In this document: piece by piece, positions 1 to 12,437 of the stretch
How the letters are laid out: each line of letters opens with the position of its first letter
How positions within the stretch are numbered: the first letter of the stretch is position 1
Source: Sebastes aleutianus
Taxonomy: Eukaryota; Chordata; Actinopteri; Perciformes; Sebastidae
Direction: 5' to 3'
Assembly (NCBI GenBank): GCA_916700875.1
Contig: CAKAKS010000031.1
Coordinates: forward strand, 15,015,124 to 15,079,123
DNA length: 64,000 nt
Translations under genes and position numbers: made by a program
Notes under the pieces: model-generated
What the model was told of the DNA's origin: nothing
Seen by the model: only the letters and a program-made list of their open reading frames with translations
Databases searched by the model: none

Positions 1-130
1 CAGACATTCATTTAGGATGGTCATCGTTGTTGTTGTTTTTTCCACATTTCCAACATAGAGTAAATGAATCGACGTTGGGAAGAGTTTCAGGCCCTACTGA
101 CATCACTGATCTAGCTTTGTGTTTCTCTAG

Positions 131-3100
131 TACCAGCATTACAGTGGGATTGATTTTGACTCTGAGCTTCGCCTGCTGATCCATCAGAGTTTGGCAGGGG
201 GCATCATCGGGGTAAAAGGTGCCAAGATAAAGGAGCTGAGAGAGGTAGGACAGAGTCCAGATTAGCAGCAGCCTCGCCATGATGCTCTGCACCAACAGTT
301 GGCCTGGAGATGAATTTTTATAATCATCATTGGGTTTTTTTTGTGGCAATAATGACATTACATACATGTATGAAAAGAGAACTTTTCGTGTCTCCGTGCA
401 CTAGAACACCCAGACCACCATCAAGCTGTTCCAGGAGTGCTGTCCACACTCCACTGACAGAGTGGTCTTGGTGGGAGGAAAGCCAGAACGAGTCGTTGAA
501 TGTATAAAAGTGATCCTGGAGCTGGTGTCAGAGGTGAGTTTACATCTCTGAGATCTGCTGAAAGCCTCAACACACTTTATACAGTCATGTAGTTATAAGA
601 CTAGACGCTGAAGTCCAGCATTTTAACTTGATATATCTTTTTTTTTTTTTTTTTAAGATTTCTTTTTATTAGTGAAAGGCTTATTTTATAATTCAATTTC
701 AACATGTATCAACATTTCTTTTTTTGTTTTTTAAAACAAATATTGAAACCAGAAAAATAAAATAACAAAAGAAATGAATAATTATAGAAAAAAAAATGTA
801 ATTATATATTATTGATAATGAACCTTCCCTTGTATCAAATATACTTTAACTACATAATTATAATAATAATAATAATTATATATTATCATATTATATATTA
901 TCATATTATATATTATTGTATATTATTATATATTATCATATATTATTATATATTATATTATAAATAAACATATAAGATACATTCAAAGTAACGATTGAAA
1001 TAGTAAAGAAATTGAATAGAAAATAAAAAAACAAAAAACAATGTATATAAATAAACACATATCTAGTACACATAATTTGAATGCGTCGGTAGCAATCATG
1101 GTTTGAAGAAATTATAATAGTAGAAAACAAAACTGAATAAAATTATTATATGTCTTACTTAAAATGTTCAGAATAGAAAAGTTGATGTGCTTTACAGCTA
1201 ATTTCAACAGTTATTTCAGAACAGCAGCCTTTTACAATCTTTTCTCTTTCATTTTGCAGGCGCCAATCAAAGGTCGTGCTCAGCCTTATGACCCTAATTT
1301 CTACGATGAGACCTACGACTACGGCGGTTTCACCATGTTATTCGAGGAGAGAGGAAGGCGGCCGATCGGCGGCTTCCCCATTCGTGTGCGTGGGGGCTTT
1401 GAGCGCATGCCCCCCGTTCGCGGCAACCGACCCATGCCTCCCTCCAGAAGGGACTACGACGACATAAGCCCCCGTCGGGGTCCTCCGCCGCCGCTGAGCA
1501 GAGGTGGACGAGGGGGCAGCCGAGCACGTAATCTGCCTCTTCCCCCGCCACCGCCGCCAAGAGGAGGGTGAGGAGGGGCCTACTAACTGTGGATGCTTTC
1601 ACACTCTAACCTGTTTGGTTTGTTAAAGCTGCAGCGGGTAGAAATGGAGCACGTATGATTAAAAACAGTTATTTTTATAAAACGGTCACTATATCCTGAC
1701 GGTAGTGCATGAGACAGGTAATCTGAAAAAAAATCATGTTCCTCTGTGTCCTCCGGTGCTCCTAATGGTATCTGCAACATTTCACAGACCGGAGAAAAAC
1801 AACCAGTCAGAGCTGATCTGGAGTCTGCCTCTGACTCTGACCAAACGGTCAAACTAGGCAGCGCTGATCAAATATGAATCAATATCCTGTTACTGTAATG
1901 CCTATTTCTTGCTTCAAATGTTTTCAGAATCATCTTGTAGTGTACTGTTTAGCTGTAAAATGAGAAAGTTTGTGACCCAGCAGCCATGCTGAGATCTCTT
2001 GAGGAAGTACCAAGCACCGCCCACCAGCCAGAGCACAGCCAATAGGAACGCTCTCTCTCTGAAGTGACCTGTGATTTATCAAAATCTCTAGATTTTTTTA
2101 AAGCCTGAAAACAGAGCCATGAGGAGGTGCAGAAGTCTAGTTTTCTCTCAGAACACTTGAATTACAATAAACTGAGGGGTTATTACGGATTCGTAGTGAC
2201 CACGCAGTAACAATCCTCACGTAATATTAAGGTACAAAATGCCCTTTTCTCCCCGTTTCTGTCTTGTCATTGATGATCTACAAGGTTTAGTCACAGTTTC
2301 GACTAATAATGCTCATAATCAGTTATTTTTTGTCTGTGACACCAGATAAGATAAATATTCTCAAAAGGCGCATGCATGATTTTCCTTCAGTCACCAGAAT
2401 TTGATTTCCCCACGTGGATCCATGTAGCGATTAGTGGTGCAACGGTTCAACAAGCCCACGTTTGTACTGTTCGGTTTGTTTTGCACATTGGGGAGAATAA
2501 AAACATAACCATTTCTAATGTGTTTGGACTCCAAAATATATAAATAGATAAACTGATTGGTTGATAGTAATGAATGATATTTCTATACTAAATGAAATAA
2601 GGCAGGCTACTTCATAGTCAAGTAGGTCTATGCTCAGATAAATGCCTCTTCTATGTCTCTGGCACCTCATCAAATAATTAGTGGGCCTGTATTTAATAGT
2701 GTTGCAACGGTTCAACAAGCCCACAGTTTGGTTTGTACGTCATTGAACGTTTTTTACGGTCTGGTTTCGCAGCCCTAGTAGCGATGCAGGATGCCAGTTG
2801 CCAAAACTGTCCGATCGATGAGTTACCAGTCAGTCCAGATGACTTCATGCTCACAGCACTTGGTTAGTTTGTAAAGATTCTGTGTGAATATGAGCAGTAC
2901 TACTAGGGCGGTCCCCTCTTAGTTCATAAGTCGACTAAGATTTCTTGTGGATTCTTTATGCTTTTTTCATGCTGAATGCTGAAGAAACTTCTGAGCACTA
3001 AACACAAGATTTAAAGTGCTACTTTTGTGTTATTCTTTGTGGAGAAAAACTACAGAATCGTATGAGTGTTAGTCGATTAAGAATTTCTTTAGTCAAGAAC

Positions 3101-6100
3101 AGCCCTAAATCGGACCAGAACTAAAAGGCAAAAATGTATTATTTTTTTTATTCCATTGTTTAAACACAGTTTTATATTTTATTTATCCAACACACTTTCC
3201 TTGTCTGTCGTTGTTTGCAGGGGAGACCGGTTCTCACATGGCAGCTATCACGGCAGCATGGACGACAGACAAAGGTGAATACGGAGCAGATTGTCAATAA
3301 TTAAATGTTTGTCAAAAGCAGAGTGACAGAGATGAGTGTAAGTTGCTCGGTAGCAGAATGTCAACCCACCAGGCCTGATTCAGAGTCTGATCACAGGTCA
3401 TCTGTACAGTCTGCATGTCCTTTCACACTCACAGCTTTCTAAATACCAATCTAACAGCGCTGACCTGCTTCATACAGAATCACTATCTGATTTATTGCCA
3501 ACTAGGTTTTCACATACAAGGAGTTTGGTGTATGCTGTAAGTGTCCTCTATAGTAGAGAAACTATATTAATGCCTACCTTTGTGTCTGCAGTGACAGAAG
3601 AGGCCGAGGAGGAGACCGTTATGACAGCATGGTGAGTGCCGTCTGTGTTTACAGGTGCTGCTTCATGCTAGGCTGTACGGTTGTGTGTAGTAGCTGTGAA
3701 TTATGTTTCAGACGAGGTGATTGGAATTGCTTTTTCTGAGTGTAGTACAAGCACGGAGGCATGGACACTGTGCTGCTTTTTTTCACTGTGTATGCACACT
3801 GATCTAGGCCTGTTGTTGCCTGGCAACAGTTGTCTCCGTGGTTACCACAGAGCAGCCGAGTACGTAGTCCAGAGATCCACCGGGCTAGCAAATGAACTTG
3901 AGCTGCAAACCAAAGCAATTCCTGAACAGGCTTCCTTCAAGCAAATAGTTTCAATAAGAAGGTGAAGAATACATTTGATTGAATAAACGCCGATGAATTC
4001 TTGAGATTTTCAGAACAGCATAAATATCAGACATGTAGCCTCACTTTTAAAGACCATTTTTCTTATTAAAATACAAATGAATTTCAGCAGTGAGAGCCTC
4101 AAGAGAGGAAAAATACGATAAGCTTCTTTTATTATCTAAGGCTATCTTCTTATCACTGTTTTACTAATCTAAAAGCTTAATAAAGACAACATCTGTTTTA
4201 CTGTTAAAGTGATTACATGCTCAAATAACTTCATTTTTATTTAGTTATGGTGTGACCTTGCTCTAATTTCCACTGCTCTGTTAACAATTTTAATAGTCAA
4301 TGGCTTTATGGGGTTAAGGTAAACTATCACTGTGCATTTAAATGTCCTAAATATGAGCAATTCATTATTTGTTTAAATTATCATGGTTCACTGTATTCTA
4401 AAGTACTACATAAGTTTTAATATTATGAAGTCCAGATGTCTGATTTGCCACCTGTGACTACTTTAATGTGAAATAGTTCCACGACGAATCGTCCTTTTAC
4501 AACCTTCATCTTTACATTGTACATTATTTTATTTGTTTTTGTGTCCGTCTGTACGTACTTCTGTACGTCCCATCCTCGTGAACGTGATATCTCAGGAACA
4601 CCTGGAGGGAATTCCTTCAAATTTGGCCCAAACGTCCACTTGGACTCAAGGATGACCTGATTACATTTTGGTGGTCAAAGGTCACTGTAACTTCACAAAA
4701 CAAAGGGTTTGGCCATAATTCAGGAATTCATGTGCTAACACAAATGTCTAATAGGAATAGAAACTCATGCAGGATTAAATTCATTCATTATTCATTATCT
4801 GTAACAGCTTATCCTATTCAGGGTGGCGGGGGGGGGGGGGAGGCTGGAGTCGATCCCAGCTGACATTGGGCGAAGGCGGTGCCAGACTATCACAGGGCAG
4901 GCAACCATTCACGTCCACACCTACAGGCAATTTAGAGTCATGGGGGGAACATGCACACTCCACACAGAAGGGCCCCAATAAATTGTAAAATATAAAACTT
5001 GCATACCAGCTATAAAAAAAATAAAAATAAAAATGCAGTCCTAACACTTATTACCTGCAAGTGGCAAAACTGAAGAAGCTTTTCCTGTCCTTGCCTGTAG
5101 ATGGCACACCAACATGTTTACATCAGCCGTTGCCAGTCTTGCTCATGCCAACAGATTGAACATGTTGGACTCGAAGTGCAGGTATAACTGCTGACGCTTT
5201 CAGGTGCTTTGCCAGGTCAGCCAAGCCATCGTCACATTATCACCATTACATTATTGCTGAAACACCCTTACATTGTCAGCTTTATCTTATTCAACTGAAT
5301 AATCCCAGAAACACTCGTTGTGTCAGGGTGGATCCCAGAGTTGCTTCAGATTGTTTCAGTGGCCTGCAGGCCTCTGATTTCTAACCAATAATGTACCTTT
5401 CAGATAAAGTGGAATGGAATATTTGAAGCATGAATGTCACTGACAAAATGTGCAGGGACTGCTTAATGCTGTGGAATCAGCACAGACTCAGAACCTGGCT
5501 GAATCCTGTTCTGGATACTAAATGATCCTCCCAGTACTGACCAGGATACTCCTAATATCATGTGGTGCTGGTTTATTATTAAAGCTTCTGGTAGCACACT
5601 GTCATTATTACGTCATTAAAACAGTTTTATGTTTACCTTTTTTTTTTTTTTTTTCCAATCGATCCTGAAAATGCAGAGTGGAGGTGGATATGGTGAGTGT
5701 TGATATTTGTTATTTCAAGAAAATAAACTTGGGTCTTATTACTATAGCTTCGACCACCATTCCTTTCAGACGTGTTATGTACAGTAGGGGCAACCACATA
5801 CAGTAGTCTGTGTCATTGATTATCAAGTCAACAGTTGGATCATACACTCAGTGTCCTCTTTATTAGGTACACCTGTACAGTCAATTGCAGTCCAATACAA
5901 CAGCCTTGACATAACATCTATCCTCACGAAGCTCATAATGTTCTGCTTTTGGTAACATTGTTGTAAATGTTTAAATTCAACCGCATGTTTATTACTGAGG
6001 TCATAGTTAAGCTGCTGTTGTAGTGGACTACATTATATGATATCCACCCTATTTACATACATAAGGTATGCAGCTTTATAAATGAGACCAAATAAATGCA

Positions 6101-6352
6101 TTTAGGCGGCGTTAACAGGCTCTCGTTTTTTCCCTCTCATTAGTAAAACAAACGATCTTTGAATTAACTTAAAACTTTTTTTTTTTATTTATTTTTACTT
6201 TTTTTATGTTTTTTTTGGTTTTCACTTATTGTTGTTAGTATTGGTGTTATTTATTTATATAGATGTATAGATGTGTTTATGTACAGAATATGTGTATTTA
6301 AGAGTAGCTATATGTATTACCACCTAGCCTCATTCAATGCCACTCACACACA

Positions 6353-6403
<51 letters not shown>

Positions 6404-9400
6404 TCTTCACCCTGCTTTTGTCCCCTTGTTTTGTTTTTGTTCTTTGTTATTTGTCTTTCTCTATATAATATCTCTTGGTTTTTATATGTCCCTGCACTTG
6501 TCTTCACCTGTTTTGTAATAATTTTATCACACCATGAAAACAAACAGAATGTATGCTAGCCTTCATTATTACACGGCTACAGTTTGTTATTTCTTTATAG
6601 CAGACCGTTGCTATGGGAACAGTTCTGATGTCGGAGGTTTATTTCACAACAATGACCGGCTCGCTGTACGTTATCCCTTGCGTATTCGATTCAGTGTTAT
6701 CAGTAGGCTACAATTATCAGAACAATACGAACATTCAGACTCACTCATGTGGCTCAAAGGTGAACTGCAGATATAAATGTTAAATAGAAGACTGGAAGGA
6801 ATTCAGTTATAAAATCTCCCGACCCGGTCTTTGGGAATCACTGATCCAATACAGCTGTTCTGTTTCTAATATTCTGCCCACCTCATGTATGTAAGGACAA
6901 AAAGACTGTAGAGGTGTACCTAAGTGTATAATCTAAACCATTTAAAACACAAAAGTAAATCTCAAAGTTAATACCAAAATTGTGATTACCTCCTTTTTTA
7001 TTTTGCAAAACTGACTTCCTATTTCAGTTTTGACTTACTGCACATACAGTATTTATACTACATAATGGGTGATTATAACAGACATTTCATTGAATGTTAT
7101 TTTCTAGATGCATGTTTTGTAGTATTGGATTAAACTGACATTTGTTTAAGACATTTTAAAGAGAAAAAGTTGATTAATGAATGAACTGTAATGCTCAGTT
7201 TAAAACCTGTCCGGTTGCCTGATCATGTTGCTCGTGTCCTTTTAAACTCTATTGTTAAGCCGTGGCAGCAGGTTATGACACGTCACCACACCCTAGGATT
7301 TAAATCAAAGAATAAACATAATTTTCCTGTTTGTTAGAGCACACAGTGGGGAGACCTATATGTCTTTTGCTGTATTGCTTATTGGCTATCACTCTGCCTC
7401 TTGTCTTTGTCCCTGTGGTGTATTTTCATTTTTCACTTTCTTGTTTCCTTTCCAATGTTTTCAAAGACAACAATTCTTCCTGGGAGCACTTTCAGTCTGG
7501 TGAGTGGGGATGGATTATTCACACTGTCTTGTTTCCTAACCTAAAGGGTTTCCTCCTGTTGCATGCTTTAGTTAAAGGCAAATTTAAATGTTATTTTCTC
7601 ACCTCTGACTTTAGGTGGTAGAAGCTCATACAGTGACATCGGAGGCCCAGTCATCACAACACAAGTCACCATCCCAAAAGATGTAAGTAAGACATCTTAT
7701 TCGCTCTCAAAAAAACAAAAACGTGACTCAGAAAAGACATTTTCGCTCCATTTCCTATCGTCCTGTTGTGGTTGTTTTGCAGCTGGCTGGCTCCATCATC
7801 GGTAAGGGCGGCCAGAGGATCAAGCAGATCCGCCACGAGTCAGGGGCATCCATCAAGATTGATGAACCACTAGAGGGCTCTGAGGACCGCATCATCACCA
7901 TCACAGGAACACAGGACCAGATCCAGAACGCCCAGTACCTGCTGCAGAACAGGCATGTGCTCCGGTGACTCCATCAGACAGCTCATCTCATTGGAGCAGT
8001 GTGGGCTCCACTCATGGCCTGCGTGCTCGTCCACCACTGTTTGGAAGTAAACAGTTTTTTAGTTGCTGCGTTTTAATAGCTTGTACTATTGTACTACTAT
8101 TGTAATATACTTGTACTATAATTGTACTATTATTACGACTACTTCCTATGTTTTTGGAGCAGAAGTTGATCAATATCAGTAAGAAAAACATGCTAATTTA
8201 GAGCTGAAACTAATTCATTTTGATAATGGATTTCTCTTTTTAATCATCTTTTAAGCAAAAATGGCAAAATATTTTTTCAGCTTCTCAAATGTGAGGATGT
8301 GAAGAATGAAAATAATCACTATCCTCAGTACTAATTTTATTAAACTTAAGTGCAAACCTGACAGAAATAAGTGTTTTACCACTTGAGATAAATGTCCAAA
8401 TTCTGCACATTATGCCAGAACATAAAGGTGTTGAGGTTTTTTTTCTTACACCAGTATTTCATCTTGAAGAGCTTTTCAGTTCACAGACATCTCCCTTTCC
8501 CCCCCATCACTAAATGGCTAAGCTGGTCTCAGCAGTCGTACTGCTTCTTGCAGACATAATTTATTTCCAGCCTTGACCTTGGCATACTTTTTATACCTTA
8601 CAATTGTGCTCCACATGAAAAATGTCTGACAGTTTGCAGCATTAACATCTCCTGACCCATGGCACGTTCCTGTTCAAATAAATGTTCTTAAAGGGATAGT
8701 TCGGGTGTTTTGAAGTGGGGTTGTATGAGGTACTTATCAATAGTCAGTGTATAACCTACAGTAGATGGCGGTTGGCACGGCCCCTAGTTTGGAGAAACAG
8801 ACAGGAGGAAGAAAAGCAATGAACTGCTGCAAAAAGTACTTTATCCACCTAAAAGAAAGGCCACCTTAGAAAAATCAAAATCAGTTTAAGTGTACGCTAT
8901 ATTTAGAATAGTTTCACGGCTTTACCTTGCCATCAGACAGCTATACAGTCTATGTTTCTGACGGAACAGAAGCCGTTACCTATTCTCTCGCCAAAGCAAC
9001 CAGACTCCATTGAGAAAAAAACCCAGTAATTTTTCCTCGCAGAACACAGGAGCTGCTTGTCTACCTGCTGTCTCGATCGGTTAGTTTGTTTGTGGTTAGT
9101 TTGGATTCACCAAAAGTCACACAATAGCACAAACTAACCGATCGAGGCAGCGGTAGACCAGCAACCCCCTGTTTTTCTGCGACGTAAAATTACAGTTTTT
9201 TTCCATGGAGTCTGGTGGCTTTGGCGAGAGCATAGATGGATACAACAGATTCAGTTACCTGTCAGAACGGGCTGTCTGATGGCGAGGTAAACCGGCGAAA
9301 ATATTCTAAATATAGCGTACAATTAAACTGATATCGATTTTTTTTAGGTGGGCCTTTCTTTTAGGTGGCTAAAACATGTTTTGCTGCCGGCCCCGTCCAC

Positions 9401-9625
9401 AGCAGTACATTGCATTGCTTCCGTGTAGTAACTCCTGTCTGCTTCTCCAAGCTGGAGGCGTGCTGACCGTCATTTAGTGTAGGTAATACACTGACTATGG
9501 ATAAGTACCTCATACAACCCCACTTCAAGACACCCGAACTATCCCTTTAATATTATCACGTAATGCCCTTACCTCTATCTGTCTCTTGTTTCAGTGTGAG
9601 GCAGTACTCTGGTCGGTTCTTCTAG
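131..9625 (+). CDS. hnrnpk: hnRNP K, C-terminal two thirds (5' exons off the left edge)
   Basis: Heterogeneous nuclear ribonucleoprotein K is a poly(C)-binding KH protein of the nucleus and cytoplasm that acts in splicing, transcription, mRNA stability and translation. Coding exons read at 131-244, 405-533, 1260-1567, 3221-3274, 3592-3631, 5677-5692, 7467-7499, 7615-7682, 7783-7952 (or -7964) and 9595-9625; phases agree throughout. Exons 1-2 encode most of KH2, with its GVKG loop (LAGGIIGVKGAKIKELRE). The 308-nt exon gives the Pro/Gly/Arg-rich K-interactive region with RGG motifs and SH3-ligand runs (SPRRGPPPPL). The exon at 7783 gives KH3 with its GKGG loop, nearly unchanged from mammals. 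The protein ends VRQYSGRFF, the counterpart of the mammalian SVKQYSGKFF form. Between 3632 and 5676 I find no match to the mammalian ETWDSAIDTW segment; short exons 5677-5692 and 7467-7499 stand there instead. The start codon and KH1 lie left of the window. Confidence 0.95.
534..1259. repeat. AT-rich intron of hnrnpk with TAT/TTA low-complexity tract
   Basis: Intron between KH2 and the K-interactive exon. It holds a poly-T run near 640-655 and a run of ATATTAT/TAATAA repeats at about 838-965. No gene is seen. Confidence 0.8.
1640..2180 (+). mobile_element. Dispersed repeat, family A, copy 1
   Basis: The stretch from the GACCAAACGGTCAAACTAGG motif (about 1837) through CAGAGCCATGAGGAGGTGC to ACACTTGAATTACAAT recurs at 14395-14860 and 19625-20110, and inverted at about 41080-41400. 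The 5' part (TCCTCCGGTGCTCCTAATGG) is also shared with the inverted copy. It is non-coding, of a size consistent with a non-autonomous DNA transposon. I cannot name the family. Confidence 0.75.
2430..3220. other. hnrnpk intron, remaining sequence
   Basis: Two copies of GCAACGGTTCAACAAGCCCA (about 2448 and 2705) look like edges of a degraded dispersed element. Otherwise unremarkable intron sequence with no ORF of coding character. Confidence 0.5.
4545..4745 (+). mobile_element. Dispersed repeat, family B (ERE-bearing family), degenerate copy
   Basis: Reads CTCAGGAACACCTGGAGGGA, then CACTTGGACTCAAGGATGAC, then GGTGGTCAAAGGTCACTGTA. The same order of blocks is found at 25550-25800 and, inverted, at 53400-53790. 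In this copy the palindrome is degraded (AGGTCACTGTAACTT, 4679-4693). Confidence 0.75.
4770..4985 (-). mobile_element. SINE tail fragment, reverse orientation
   Basis: Matches in reverse the 3' half of the SINE at 18271-18596 (GGCTGGAGTCGATCCCAGCTGACATTGGGCGAAGGCGG region, then the AATTTAGAGTCA and CACACAGAAGGGCCCC blocks). The tRNA-like head is missing. A G-run at about 4829-4840 interrupts it. Confidence 0.75.
5693..7466. other. hnrnpk intron, rest of sequence
   Basis: AT-rich non-coding intron apart from the CA microsatellite. Short reading frames here lack any conserved character. Confidence 0.6.
6344..6401. repeat. (CA)n microsatellite
   Basis: Almost uninterrupted CA dinucleotides, with one CAAA break near the left end, inside an hnrnpk intron. 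Confidence 0.97.
7945..7970 (+). other. hnrnpk: hnrnpk KH3 exon end: two in-frame donor sites (GC and GT)
   Basis: After CAGAACAG the expected donor reads GCATGT, a GC-AG class site at 7953. Twelve bases further on there is a GT donor (CCG|GTGACT at 7965). Both join in frame to the last exon at 9595: the first gives QN-S-VRQYSGRFF as in mammals, the second gives QN-RHVLR-VRQYSGRFF, four residues longer. If neither is used, a TGA at 7965-7967 ends the protein after RHVLR. Which is used cannot be seen from the sequence. Confidence 0.6.
8692..9546. mobile_element. 855-bp foldback MITE flanked by TTAA
   Basis: TTAA occurs immediately outside both ends (8688-8691 and 9547-9550), the target duplication typical of piggyBac-type elements. 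The ends are an inverted repeat starting AGGGATAGTTCGGGTGT. The similarity does not stop at the ends: successive blocks (GGAGAAACAGACAGGAG, CCACCTAAAAGAAAGGCC, GTACGCTATATTTAGAATA, CCATCAGACAGC, CAAAGCAACCAGACTCCAT, CTCGATCGGTTAGTTTG) return in reverse order on the other strand. The whole element is therefore one imperfect hairpin with its apex near 9115. It has no ORF and lies in the last hnrnpk intron. Confidence 0.9.
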
Positions 9626-11681
9626 GACGAACGAGGGACGTGAAGAAGACGAGTGAAGCCATGCTGCCATACTGTTTCCTCCTTCTATTCAGAGCCTACA
9701 TTCCTCTGCTTTGCCTCCTCCTCTCAGTATCACACACTACACCATCTATCTATACATATTTTTTTTTTTTCTTTTGAGGAAAAATCTTAAGCTGGTCAAA
9801 CAGCAAACAAGGTGTCAACAACATGTTTCTGTGCTGGTGTAGTTATTTTTAAGGAGATTCTTGTGCCGTCATTGGAGTAAACTCATCTGTGTGTTGGTGT
9901 TGTGAGCCGCCCTGGGTCCTTATCTCCTTATCTCCCTCATTTCAGTACAGCATGCAGAATGTAATCTTTTTGTAAGGAACATTATGTGAGTTTTAGTTTG
10001 TTTTACCCCCCTCAGCACACTCTCTAAATGAAGATGCATGGTCTCAGAATGGTTAAAGAACCATTAACTTTAATTTTTCACAACATCCAATATCCTTTCC
10101 CACTGTCAAATTAAGTGCTTTCTTTTTCTTTTTTTTATTCAAATTGTGGCGGAGAGTTAGATGAGAAGATTGATACCCTGAAAGTGGACTTTGATATAGT
10201 TCAACAGAGCCAGGCTAGCTGTTTCCATCTGTTTTCGAGCACTGCAGTACGCCAGAAATGGAAAAATCCTATTTCCCCAAAAAATGTCACACTTCTTCTT
10301 TAAGTTGGGATAAATGTGCCAGTGTGATATTGCAAAGAGAACATTTTAAGATTTTTTTTGTTTTTCATAGAAAGACTGTATAAAGTATGTGTGTGTATAT
10401 ATTTACATAGAAACAGTAATTTCATGAGTGGTTAGATTAGGTTAGTGAGGCCCAGAACACTTTCTACTTTCTTGGAAGGAGATGGCGCCATAAGACAGGT
10501 TTGGTAATACTTTTTTGTTCTTTCTCTATTCTGTTGTTATTTGATTTATTTTCTGCCACTCATGACTCGCTATAGTGCAGCCTTAATATCTGATCTCTTT
10601 TGATCCATTTATTCTTGCATAAGTGTTTTTCATTTTGACAGGTTGGAAGCATTTTTAAAGTTTTGTTTTTTTCAAAGGCTTTCTTAAAGGGGACCTATAA
10701 TGCTTTTTCCCTTTAGTGTGTTATAGAGAGGCAAAGTCCCTTCTGGTGGACCTCATGGGACCTTATTTTAAGGTCACATGGTGGTCCACTGGAAGAGGCG
10801 GGACTTGGGCTCTCTATAAAGATTTTTGTGCATATTAAAGGTCTGCAATGTTACAAAGCCCTCTACGGTCGTTGATCCCAACTTTTGTAGTGGCCAAACG
10901 GCGGTACTGCAACTTCTGTGTCCGTCACGTGATGCCATTGGGCCCAAAAATACTTTTTCCCATAGACTTACATTGGGAAAGAGACGTCTGTAACTCAGCG
11001 GATAATTTTTTTTTAGGTAAATAAACTCCCCAGTACGAACACTCTAATAGCCCTTATTTAAATCATTAGGTTTTAATAGTTGTAAACCCACTAATAGCCG
11101 AATCCAGAGTAATTTCCCTTCCTCCGTTCATGTGAATGAGACCCAGACCGAGGGCTGGAGCGCAAGCCGTGACGTTGGCGTGACGTTGGGACCCCGTGAC
11201 CGAGTCATGTGACCGAGCGGACGCTACTGCGCATGTTCCATGTGCCCAAGATCTGGGTACTTTTCCAGGCGGAAGTCGAGCCATTTTGTCTTCATGCGCC
11301 GCTGAGCAACTTTCATAGGAACTAACGGGGCCCCCGCCTCCAACGCTGTATCCAGTTCTCTTAAATACATCCATGGTTTAGAGCGGAGCTGGAGCGGAGT
11401 CTGAAGAGTTTGGTTCGGTTGACCAATCAGAGCACAGACTGGGCGCAGGAGCTCAAACAGAGCGTTTCAGACAGGAGGTGCTGCAACACATGAGAAAAAT
11501 AGTGTTTTTTTGAACATTAAATCATGTAAACATGCTCAAGTAGAAACCCCAAATACAAATATGCACCTTAAAAAAAAAGCACAATAGGTCCCCTTTAATA
11601 TGAGCAAACAGCTGTGTGAGTCTATGAGTGGTTGGTCATATTATATCTGTATCTCATATCTGCAGGTGTTTAGTAAATAAA
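9626..11681 (+). other. hnrnpk: hnrnpk 3' UTR and candidate poly(A) signal
   Basis: Non-coding sequence after the TAG at 9623-9625. The first clear AATAAA that I judge usable is at 11676-11681, followed by a T-rich stretch. That would make a UTR of about 2 kb that includes the inserted MITE at 10688-11594; an earlier end with a variant signal is possible. Confidence 0.5.
10688..11594. mobile_element. TTAA-flanked MITE (AGGGGACCTAT ends)
   Basis: TTAA flanks both ends (10684-10687 and 11595-11598). The termini are AGGGGACCTAT and its complement ATAGGTCCCCT, with one changed base. Its interior (CAATGGCATCACGTGACGG type block, ACTCAGCGGATAATT, GGTGGGTACTTTTCC region) recurs in opposite orientation at about 28800-29870. 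No transposase ORF. Confidence 0.85.
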
Positions 11682-12437
11682 GTGTCTCAGCTCAAAAAAT
11701 GTCTTTTTATTTTTTATTTTTTCATCAGAGGGATAAGAAATGTCTTGTGGATGTAGGTCTGATTTGGTTTCCAGTGAAATGTGTGTCAGCCCTGTCACAT
11801 GCATCCGTAGTTAACTAGTTAACACCGGAAATTAGTTTCCCATAATGTAATAGTGGTGGTGAAAGCCCACACGGTTTCCCATCAGAGCACTGCCCTCTCT
11901 GCTCTGTCACATGGTGCACTTATACTGTTGGTTTCCATCCAGGACTACAGAGGACGGGACAAACAAACCATCAGGACGCAAAAAGGAAGATATAACACCG
12001 AGATTCACCTTTTGTTTTTACAGAAAAAGACAGACAGACAACCTTGCAGTGAGCTTTCTTTTCTTTGCCCTCTTTGTGGATGCTTATTGTCCAGTTTATT
12101 GTGTTGTTTTGTTGCGCTATGAAGTGAAACTCCGCCATATTCAGCCCACCACGCCCGGAGCGCAGTGAAAACACTCTCTCGGGCTTCTTTAAGTTGTTGC
12201 ACAAACTTCATTTCCTCTTCACACAAGGAGAGGAACAAGGTAATATATTCAAACACCCTGGAGACTTCCTTAATTTTACATTTGTTAAACCTCGTTTCCA
12301 GCTCAGGAGGACATGTTTTGCGTGGATTCTGGATGGGTTAATGGAAATATATTGACTTTTTTTTTAGGGAATACTCTTTTTTATATCCTGTTTAAACCAC
12401 CTATGTGTGTCCGTGTGCTGTGTTTTGTCCAGGAGGA
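11682..12437 (+). other. Spacer hnrnpk/gnaq-like; probable gnaq-like 5' UTR
   Basis: No coding gene. The gnaq-like ATG is preceded at once by an acceptor-like TTTTGTCCAG (ends 12431-12432), and a donor-like AAG|GTAATA lies near 12239. A non-coding first exon ending near 12238 is therefore possible but unproven. Confidence 0.4.

Noticed and set aside
6273..6518. ORFs spanning the CA repeat
   Set aside because: The His-Thr and Val-Cys runs are translated microsatellite.
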